From Methanothrix sp. (GTDB taxonomy: Archaea > Halobacteriota > Methanosarcinia > Methanotrichales > Methanotrichaceae), in NCBI GenBank assembly GCA_028679775.1, contig JAJRAX010000160.1, forward strand, positions 1 through 9,984: 9,984 nucleotides of DNA. Direction: 5' to 3'. Below the pieces are notes generated by a model. The model was not told the DNA's origin. It worked only from the letters and a program-made list of their open reading frames with translations, and searched no databases. A program made the translations under genes and the position numbers. Positions 1 to 5,157 of the stretch are shown here, piece after piece (the stretch's first letter is position 1; each line of letters opens with the position of its first letter).

Positions 1-55
1 ATCCTGAGAGCAACAATGCTACAAATATACTTCTTGCCAGCCCTAATTCCCGCAT
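1..55 (-). CDS. Possible N-terminus of a secreted or membrane protein, partial, runs off left edge
   Basis: Read on the minus strand from an ATG at 55-53, an open frame continues to the edge and encodes 18 residues, MRELGLARSIFVALLLSG. Two Arg near the start are followed by a hydrophobic run, which resembles a signal peptide or first membrane helix. The frame stays open upstream to a TGA at 136-134 and offers GTG alternatives at 94-92 and 106-104, which would add a Glu-rich lead. No convincing Shine-Dalgarno sits at the usual distance from the ATG; a GGAGG run lies about 20 nt upstream. The function cannot be read from so little sequence. The gene would be divergent from the symporter unit. 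Confidence is low because the visible frame is short. Confidence 0.3.
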   Translation of the reverse strand, partial: MRELGLARSIFVALLLSG

Positions 56-239
56 TTCTGCGCGCTCTGCCTCCTCCTCCTGCGGGGCCTCCACGCACGG
101 GCGCACGTCCTCTTGACGAAGGCGAGGCTCACATCATCGTCTACCAAATATCACGCCGGATCACAAGCCTGCAACTTCCATCCTAACCTTTTCTATGAAT
201 AATGAATGATGCTAGCAATGATTAAGAGATTAATTATAA

Positions 240-247
240 TTTATATT
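240..247 (+). promoter_or_regulatory. Candidate archaeal TATA box for the symporter unit
   Basis: TTTATATT is one base from the archaeal consensus TTTATATA and lies in an AT-rich block. It would place transcription start near 268-272, leaving a leader of about 125 nt before the TTG at 396. A weaker alternative is TTATAG at 262-267, giving a shorter leader. The reverse complement is also AT-rich enough to serve the divergent frame. Assigned from sequence similarity only. Confidence 0.4.
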
Positions 248-385
248 GCTGACCGACACCCTTATAGCCAGTTATTGTGCTACATGCTACCACGTACCAC
301 AAAATGGCAGCAGGACCGGGCAGGAGCATCACATAATCATGTTTCAGGCCCCTTTTCTGCATCCGTGAACAAAATCGGTGGAGTT

Positions 386-391
386 GGTGAT
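386..391 (+). promoter_or_regulatory. Shine-Dalgarno site that fixes the accessory protein start
   Basis: GGTGAT is complementary to the archaeal 16S 3' tail and lies 4 nt before TTG 396. The mre11 site in this window (GGTGATC, 6766-6772) has nearly the same geometry, with 3 nt between GGTGAT and its ATG. This favours TTG 396 over the upstream GTG at 378, which would put the site inside the coding region. Confidence 0.55.
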
Positions 392-395
392 AAGA

Positions 396-584
396 TTGCT
401 TGGCTTTGATGATCCCTGGATTTGGGGCGTATATCTTCTTTGCATATTAAGCGCACTACTGTGCTTGGTTTACGGCATAATAAACTGGAACCGAGAGGGA
501 GAGCTTGAGGCAATAGAGATCAAAGAAGAAGCCGCATGGGAAGCTAATGAGGAAGAGATGCAGGAAAAAGAGCTGGGGCTGTGA
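396..584 (+). CDS. Symporter small accessory protein (single-TM, acidic tail)
   Basis: This 62-aa membrane peptide lies 5 bp upstream of an SSS symporter gene, and I recognise it as the symporter small accessory protein type found beside SSS transporters in methanogens. Residues 2-8 (LGFDDPW) form a short polar lead, about 9-30 are one hydrophobic helix rich in Leu, Cys and Ile, and IINWN ends the helix. The tail from about 33 to 62 has 12 Glu and only 2 Lys and 1 Arg, and is probably an exposed acidic helix. The assumed role is helping assembly, stability or activity of the symporter; this follows from linkage and is not proven. The TTG start at 396 is chosen because GGTGAT sits 4 nt upstream and the protein then opens at the family-like MLGFDDPW; a GTG at 378 would add six residues. 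Confidence 0.75.
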   Translation: MLGFDDPWIWGVYLLCILSALLCLVYGIINWNREGELEAIEIKEEAAWEANEEEMQEKELGL

Positions 585-589
585 TTTAG

Positions 590-2176
590 ATGAATGTTCT
601 TCTCCTAAACATAATAATTCTGATCTACCTTCTTGCCACCATCTATCTGGGTTACAGAGGCTGGAAATCAACCAAAGACTCAGAGGGCTACCTGGTCGCA
701 GGCAGAAAGACCCACCCCTACATCATGGCCATGAGCTACGGAGCCACATTCATAAGCACCTCGGCCATCGTGGGCTTCGGCGGCAATGCCGCCCTCTTCG
801 GAATGGGGCTACTATGGCTAACATTTTTCAATATATTCGTGGGCATCTTTGTGGCATTCATAGTTTACGGCAAACGAACCCGCAAGATGGGCCATAACCT
901 CAACGCAATGACCTTCCCGGAGCTGCTGGGCAAGAGATTTGACAGCAGGTTCATCCAATATGGCAGCGGCATTCTCATCTTCCTCGGAATGCCCCTTTAC
1001 GCCTCCGTGGTCCTGATAGGTGCCGCCCGGTTCATGGAGACGACTCTTGCCATCGACTTTGATGTGGCGCTCCTCATCTATTCTGTGATCATTGCCGCAT
1101 ATGTCATCTGGGGAGGTTTGCGAGGAGTCATGTATACCGATGCCATGCAGGGGACGATCATGTTCGCAGGCATGGTAATTCTGCTCTTCATCACCTATTC
1201 CCATCTGGGGGGAATCGTCCCAGCTCATCAAGCTCTCACCGACATGGCCAACCTGGTTCCAGCCAAGTTTGCCGCCATGGGGCATGCAGGTTGGACTGTG
1301 ATGCCTGTCTTGGGCAGCACCTGGTGGTGGACCCTCGTCTCAACCATCGTATTGGGTGTGGGAATCGGTGTCCTGGCCATGCCCCAGCTAGCCGTGCGTT
1401 TCATGACAGTCAAATCCAACAGGGAGCTTAACCGGGGCGTGCTCATCGGTGGCGTCTTTATTCTTATGATGACCGGAGTCGCATTCACAGTAGGCGCTCT
1501 CTCTAATGTATTCTTCCTGAAGACTCAGGGAAATATCTCAATAAACATCGCAAACGGAAACGCCGATAGCATAATTCCCATCTACATCAACGCTGCCACC
1601 CCAGAGTGGTTCGTCTATCTGTTCATGCTGACCCTGTTGGCCGCGGCCATGTCTACTTCAAGCTCCCAGTTCCATACTCAGGGAAGTGCCATAGGCAGGG
1701 ATATCTACGAGACCATTACCAGGAAACGGGGCAGCAAATCCATCTTCGTGACAAGGATGGGGATAATCGTGGCCATCATCATAGCCGTGGTCCTGGGCTA
1801 CATCCTGCCCGAAAATATAATTGCTCGCGGCACAGCCATCTTCTTCGGTCTATGTGCTGCCGCGTTCCTGCCCATGTACACTCTGGGGCTTTACTGGCAG
1901 AGGACTACCAAAGCCGGAGCCATAGCCGGACTCTTTACCGGCACATTTGTAACCGTCTTTTGGTATCTGTTCATCCATAAAGCCGAAGCAGTGCCCTTGG
2001 GTATCTGCAAGATGCTCTTCGGGCAGGATGTGCTGATAGCCGTGATGCCCTGGCCGGTGGTGGACCCGATATTGGTTGCCTTACCTCTGGCGTTGATCGT
2101 TACTGTAGCCATAAGCCTGATGACAAAAAAACCAAGCGAGAGACACCTGGAGGTATGCTTTAAAGGAATCAGATGA
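590..2176 (+). CDS. Sodium:solute symporter (SSS family), substrate unknown
   Basis: This 528-aa polytopic membrane protein belongs to the SSS family (LeuT fold, relatives PutP, PanF, ActP, vSGLT) and should drive solute uptake with Na+. Length and about 13 hydrophobic segments fit the family. The first helix (1-21) is followed by the typical DSEGYLVAGRK loop (30-40). SYGATFISTSAIVGFGG (49-65) is the unwound helix that carries substrate and Na+ contacts. VIWGGLRGVMYTDAMQG (172-188) is a strong family signature. The segment AAAMSTSSSQFHTQGS (351-366) supplies the small hydroxyl residues expected at the Na2 site. Substrate cannot be assigned; acetate, amino acids or pantothenate are all possible, and acetate would make sense in an aceticlastic methanogen. 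A GTGAT ribosome site at 581-585 overlaps the stop of the accessory gene, suggesting coupled translation. Confidence 0.88.
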   Translation: MNVLLLNIIILIYLLATIYLGYRGWKSTKDSEGYLVAGRKTHPYIMAMSYGATFISTSAIVGFGGNAALFGMGLLWLTFFNIFVGIFVAFIVYGKRTRKMGHNLNAMTFPELLGKRFDSRFIQYGSGILIFLGMPLYASVVLIGAARFMETTLAIDFDVALLIYSVIIAAYVIWGGLRGVMYTDAMQGTIMFAGMVILLFITYSHLGGIVPAHQALTDMANLVPAKFAAMGHAGWTVMPVLGSTWWWTLVSTIVLGVGIGVLAMPQLAVRFMTVKSNRELNRGVLIGGVFILMMTGVAFTVGALSNVFFLKTQGNISINIANGNADSIIPIYINAATPEWFVYLFMLTLLAAAMSTSSSQFHTQGSAIGRDIYETITRKRGSKSIFVTRMGIIVAIIIAVVLGYILPENIIARGTAIFFGLCAAAFLPMYTLGLYWQRTTKAGAIAGLFTGTFVTVFWYLFIHKAEAVPLGICKMLFGQDVLIAVMPWPVVDPILVALPLALIVTVAISLMTKKPSERHLEVCFKGIR

Positions 2177-2218
2177 CGAGAGAAAAGCTAAAGGCTCATG
2201 GAAATATTGCATGCCTCC

Positions 2219-2223
2219 AGGAG
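2219..2223 (+). promoter_or_regulatory. Shine-Dalgarno site deciding the secreted protein start
   Basis: AGGAG abuts ATG 2224 with no spacer but lies 6 nt before ATG 2230 and 9 nt before ATG 2233. This favours 2230 (or 2233). Beginning there also leaves a clean signal peptide, whereas the longest frame, from ATG 2173, adds a polar 19-residue lead. Confidence 0.5.
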
Positions 2224-2229
2224 ATGAAA

Positions 2230-2649
2230 ATGATGAAGTTGATCGCGGCGGTAGCCGTACTATTTATCCTAGCTCTGGCCATGCCTCCAGTTCTTGGGGA
2301 GATGACCGAGTATCAAAGAGGTGTGGCCAATGGCCTAAAAATTGGGCTGTTTATGGGAGAATATTACGGGCGTGGTCAATATGTGACAGACTATGCCGGA
2401 CAGTATAACACCTATTTGCAGAGCTACTATCAGTTCCTCTACACAGCTTTTGCCAACAACCAGACCCTGATAAATGAGTTCACGCGCTCCCCCATTGTTG
2501 TGACAACTCAATCATCGAGCACAGGTGTCCTGAAGCCGGATGCAAGCGGACGGATTCTCGGCTATCCGGCAGATGCATACTATACTTGGGTAGGCGCGGT
2601 ACCAGGAACATCGCCTGAAAATCCAGGAAATTCACTTCCTGGCGTATAA
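2230..2649 (+). CDS. Small secreted tyrosine-rich protein of unknown function
   Basis: I do not recognise this family. The 139-aa product begins with a signal peptide: MMK, a hydrophobic core at about 4-19 (LIAAVAVLFILALAMP), and a likely cut after Gly23 (VLG/EMT). The mature part of about 116 residues holds 13 Tyr. Nine of these fall at 45-71, and those at 51, 55, 59, 62 and 66 are spaced 4-4-3-4, as on one face of an amphipathic helix. The C-terminal third is Pro/Gly/Ser-rich. One N-glycosylation sequon (NQT, 77-79) is present and there are no Cys. The gene starts 53 bp after the symporter stop and ends just before a terminator, so it likely belongs to the symporter transcript. A longer frame opens at ATG 2173, overlapping the symporter stop (ATGA), but the AGGAG at 2219 supports 2230. 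It may act outside the membrane near the transporter; this is inference. Confidence 0.65.
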   Translation: MMKLIAAVAVLFILALAMPPVLGEMTEYQRGVANGLKIGLFMGEYYGRGQYVTDYAGQYNTYLQSYYQFLYTAFANNQTLINEFTRSPIVVTTQSSSTGVLKPDASGRILGYPADAYYTWVGAVPGTSPENPGNSLPGV

Positions 2650-2673
2650 GCCTGGATTGGATCGACAAAAAAA

Positions 2674-2707
2674 TCCCGGAGATCCTCCGGGAATTGCCGC
2701 TTTTTTT
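2674..2707 (+). terminator. Hairpin plus T7 terminator of the symporter unit
   Basis: TCCCGGAG (2674-2681) and CTCCGGGA (2685-2692) form a perfect 8-bp GC-rich stem with an ATC loop. Eight nt later comes a run of seven T (2701-2707). Archaeal termination relies mainly on the U-tract, and the hairpin may assist it. It lies 24 nt after the secreted protein stop. Confidence 0.75.
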
Positions 2708-2736
2708 ACTTCTTTCATTAAACCGATAGGGCAAAT

Positions 2737-3873
2737 ATGGATGACGAAGGAAGGTCTCAGATATACCCGGCAGTCCCAAAGCTTGATATCCTGCCAGACT
2801 TAACCATGAAATCACCCATGCCGCTTGAGATGCCCTACCGACTGGGCAAAAAGAATTGGCTTATGTTCTTCACGCTTGCTCTGGCGATTCTTCTTTCCTA
2901 CTACATCTGGCCGCTTCTCGACGGACTGATCCTGGGGCTAGTCTTCTCTTATGTCGGTCGCCCGGTGCGTGATATATTCAAACAGAACCGGCGGATAGGC
3001 TCGATATCAGCAATCGTCTGCATAGTCGTTCCACTCTCAGCGATCTTTGCTACAGGTGTGATCGAGGCCTCAAATCAGATCAGATGGCTGGAAAGACACC
3101 AAGATGAGATCGTCAACCTCATATTTGAATCAGTCTCCAGGATCCATATTCCCCCGGTGATACTGGATGAGATCTCCCGAAGCATGGCCAATCTGACTGG
3201 AATGGGCCTCAATCTCCTGGCTGGCCTTCCGGTCTTCCAGTTGGGCTCAACGATAACTCTGGGAATTATAAATTTATTGATATCCCTTTGCGTCTGCTAC
3301 TTTTTATTGCTGGATGGAGATCTACTTGCAGGAGCTGCCATGGAGTTCTTTGATCTGGAGAAGAAGAGCTTAGAGATGCGCTGCCTAGCTAGAATTGACA
3401 GCATTCTCTGCGGTGTCTACATGGGCAGCATCTACACTGCCATCGCTGGAGGCATTACTTCTGTTGCCATATTCTACCTGTTTGCCGTTCCCCGCCCATT
3501 TGCCATGGCAAGCATAGTCTTTCTTGCAGGACTGGTTCCATTTCTCACCTGGATGGTCTTCATCCCGACGGCTGTAGGCAGGTACATCGAGCTTGGTCCC
3601 CTGGATGCCTGGCTGTTCTTCATCGTCGCCTCCATCTTGGTTCATATAGCAGAGCTGGTCATCCGGCCCTATATCGTCTATACCAAATCCTCGTTGCATC
3701 CTTTGCTGGTGCTTTTGGCATTTCTGGGCGGCGGCCTTGTCGCAGGAATAGCGGGCTTCTTTTTAGCTCCTGCAGTGGTTGGAGTTGTGACAGGCATCTA
3801 TCGGGTGATGACTGAAGAACGGGGAGGACAGGATAAAACTGTGGCAGATAAAGCAGAACAAAATATTGGCTGA
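2737..3873 (+). CDS. AI-2E family (PerM-like) transporter
   Basis: This 378-aa membrane protein fits the AI-2E/PerM family (UPF0118), whose members export autoinducer-2 or act in Na+/H+ exchange; the true substrate in archaea is not known. The architecture is typical: paired helices at about 42-60 and 61-75, one at 88-110, a soluble loop at about 115-165, helices at 170-192, 227-250, 253-280 and 290-310, and a closing helix at 320-352. Family signatures include GPLDAWLFF (287-295), RPYIV (310-314), HPLLVLLAFLGGG (321-333) and GIAGFFLAPAVVGVV (337-351). The N-terminal 35 residues are polar, so a later Met (24, 28 or 32) is possible, but no ribosome site supports those. ATG 2737 has only a weak AGGG upstream. 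The gene begins just 30 nt after the terminator T-tract, leaving little room for its own promoter. Confidence 0.85.
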   Translation: MDDEGRSQIYPAVPKLDILPDLTMKSPMPLEMPYRLGKKNWLMFFTLALAILLSYYIWPLLDGLILGLVFSYVGRPVRDIFKQNRRIGSISAIVCIVVPLSAIFATGVIEASNQIRWLERHQDEIVNLIFESVSRIHIPPVILDEISRSMANLTGMGLNLLAGLPVFQLGSTITLGIINLLISLCVCYFLLLDGDLLAGAAMEFFDLEKKSLEMRCLARIDSILCGVYMGSIYTAIAGGITSVAIFYLFAVPRPFAMASIVFLAGLVPFLTWMVFIPTAVGRYIELGPLDAWLFFIVASILVHIAELVIRPYIVYTKSSLHPLLVLLAFLGGGLVAGIAGFFLAPAVVGVVTGIYRVMTEERGGQDKTVADKAEQNIG

Positions 3874-3885
3874 ATCACTCCTGAG

Positions 3886-3900
3886 ATAATGAGCCATTAT
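3886..3900 (+). terminator. Weak AT-rich hairpin after the AI-2E gene
   Basis: ATAATG (3886-3891) and CATTAT (3895-3900) form a 6-bp stem with a 3-nt loop, 12 nt after the stop. There is no T-run directly behind it. It could be a minor termination or 3'-end processing site, or chance in AT-rich DNA. Confidence 0.2.
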
Positions 3901-3931
3901 TAATCAAGCGCTCTTCGTTGATGGACGATTA

Positions 3932-3948
3932 CCGAAAATTATTTATTT
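3932..3948 (+). promoter_or_regulatory. Candidate BRE/TATA promoter in the nurA upstream gap
   Basis: CCGAAA followed by ATTATTTATTT resembles an archaeal BRE (purine-rich CGAAA) followed by a TATA-like element. Start of transcription would fall near 3968-3972, at the left arm of the inverted repeat 3969-4018. It may give a short RNA or a longer alternative nurA leader. It could instead be a T-rich terminator for the AI-2E gene. Confidence 0.3.
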
Positions 3949-3968
3949 GTTGATTGCAGAACCAAGAT

Positions 3969-4018
3969 AGGCAAAAGTCAATTTCTATTCTATCCCTCCT
4001 ACACCAAGGCTTTTGCCT
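3969..4018 (+). repeat. Inverted repeat able to form an 11-pair hairpin with C-rich loop
   Basis: AGGCAAAAGTC (3969-3979) pairs with GGCTTTTGCCT (4008-4018) in 11 pairs, one of them a G-U wobble. The 28-nt loop (3980-4007) contains CCCTCCT at 3994-4000, and CCTCCCTCCTT follows at 4016-4026. The pairing is read directly; a role as small RNA, regulator or terminator is inferred. Confidence 0.55.
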
Positions 4019-4090
4019 CCCTCCTTCTTGTGGGACTCCTGATCTTGTCGATCGCCAGAAAATCCATTCAGGAGACAATTCGGCAAGCCG

Positions 4091-4098
4091 TTATATAC
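4091..4098 (+). promoter_or_regulatory. TATA box of the nurA-herA-mre11-rad50 operon
   Basis: TTATATAC matches the core of the archaeal TATA consensus. Its centre (about 4095) lies roughly 29 nt before the nurA ATG at 4124, so transcription should begin at about 4120-4124, giving a leaderless or nearly leaderless message. The lack of any Shine-Dalgarno before this ATG agrees. Confidence 0.65.
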
Positions 4099-4123
4099 TT
4101 GGCAGAAGCTACAACAATTTCGA

Positions 4124-5143
4124 ATGGAAGACCGAGGCCGACTTTCAATTATTGCCGAGCTTATCCGCGATCACATATCTCTCGACGGATTGGACCAATT
4201 TCTCTGCCAGACTGGGGTAGAAAAGAACGACTTTGTGGTCATACAGCCCAGCGACTTCTCCGGAGAGATCTTTGCCATAGACGGCTCCAATGCTGCCATT
4301 TGCAGCTATTTGACTGCGAACGTCAACCTCATCCGAGCAGGATATGCGGTCTACCGGAAAAGAGACTGGCAGCGCACAGTCATCACATTTGACGACCTCT
4401 TCTTAGCCGATCCAAAGCTTTCCGGTACGAATTTTGATCCATATCTTGAGCACTTCTTCGGCCTCAATGCAATCAATCTCAAGGAGTCGGATCTGGACCG
4501 GCTCTCCAGTTACTATCGGGAGATGCAGGAGTATGTGGCCATAAACGATGCTCTGAACCGGTCCCATCCGGGAGACATCATTCTCTACGACGGCAGCTTC
4601 GAGGTCTTCGAGCCGTTGAGAGATGTTTTGGCCACCATCTTCTCCAGGGCTTCTGAGAAAGAGGTCGCGCTTCTGGCTGTGGCCAAGTCCAGCTCTCTCT
4701 CCTGGGGCATGGCGATCACGCTGCCCTTTGTGCAGCATACAAGCATGGCAGCGAGCCAGCTCCTGCCGGGAGAGGCCTGGTATCTGAGCCTGAAGGGCAA
4801 AAAGGTTGATGCCGGGCAGGGAAAATGGGGCGGCCAGACCTACGTCGTCCGGTTCTGCGGTGAGTCGGAGCACGCCTTCCGTGTTGACGTGCCTGAGTAC
4901 CTGGGCGACGATATGGGACAGATCCTCGGAAAGCTGACAGATCATTCCTGCTCAGCCGAGTGTCTGGGCTATCCTCATGCGCTTTTTAGGGCCCACCGGG
5001 ATATCAGGATCACAGAGCAGGAGGGAGCGGCAGCGCGCGAAAGGCTGATAGCCGGGCTCTCGGAGCTTGGAATGGCTCATAAGGAGATCAGAATGCTTAT
5101 GCAGGACTATCACGACATCCTTGAGATGAGAACCAGATTTTAG
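4124..5143 (+). CDS. nurA: NurA 5'-3' nuclease of DNA end resection
   Basis: NurA is a ring-shaped Mn2+-dependent nuclease that degrades the 5' strand at DNA ends while the HerA motor feeds DNA through it. The 339-aa length fits the family. Visible motifs in order: AIDGSNAAI (51-59) with metal ligand Asp53, ILYDGSF (153-159) with Asp156, AVAKSS (185-190) with Lys188, RVDVPEYL (253-260), and GYPHALFRAH (282-291) with His291. No key residue seems missing. ATG 4124 is chosen because a TATA box lies about 29 nt upstream. There is no ribosome-binding sequence before it and no stop in frame just upstream, so this start rests on the promoter position. It is the first gene of the operon, with herA beginning 14 nt after its stop. 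Confidence 0.88.
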   Translation: MEDRGRLSIIAELIRDHISLDGLDQFLCQTGVEKNDFVVIQPSDFSGEIFAIDGSNAAICSYLTANVNLIRAGYAVYRKRDWQRTVITFDDLFLADPKLSGTNFDPYLEHFFGLNAINLKESDLDRLSSYYREMQEYVAINDALNRSHPGDIILYDGSFEVFEPLRDVLATIFSRASEKEVALLAVAKSSSLSWGMAITLPFVQHTSMAASQLLPGEAWYLSLKGKKVDAGQGKWGGQTYVVRFCGESEHAFRVDVPEYLGDDMGQILGKLTDHSCSAECLGYPHALFRAHRDIRITEQEGAAARERLIAGLSELGMAHKEIRMLMQDYHDILEMRTRF

Positions 5144-5157
5144 GAGATGAGTGCAAG

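Larger units (their letters stand above)
56..395. other. Intergenic region between divergent genes
   Basis: No convincing gene is seen here. Positions 56-180 are GC-rich and could be a 5' extension of the minus-strand frame. Positions 186-250 are strongly AT-rich with TATA-like sequence readable on both strands. Positions 250-395 would be a leader for the small accessory protein gene; within it TGCTACCA (285-292) and TGGCAGCA (305-312) can pair as an 8-bp stem with one mismatch and a 12-nt loop, and TACCAC occurs twice one base apart (288-293 and 295-300). Confidence 0.55.

Noticed and set aside
206..409. 67-codon plus-strand frame over the symporter leader
   Set aside because: It runs through the AT-rich promoter-like block and overlaps the accessory protein start in another frame; no ribosome site or recognisable protein character.
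818..1285. 155-codon minus-strand frame inside the symporter gene
   Set aside because: Composition (His/Asp/Gly-rich, no hydrophobic core) is typical of the shadow of membrane-protein codons; the sense strand is a clear SSS symporter.
2173..2229. ATGA overlap as the start of the secreted protein
   Set aside because: It would put a polar 19-residue lead before the signal peptide and leave AGGAG 2219 unused. Kept only as an alternative start.
3954..4392. Plus-strand frames of 88 and 120 codons across the nurA upstream gap and nurA start
   Set aside because: They overlap the TATA box, the inverted repeat and the true nurA frame; their sequences look like out-of-frame translation.
4403..4945. 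180-codon minus-strand frame inside nurA
   Set aside because: It lies fully within a gene with intact NurA motifs and shows no family signature of its own.
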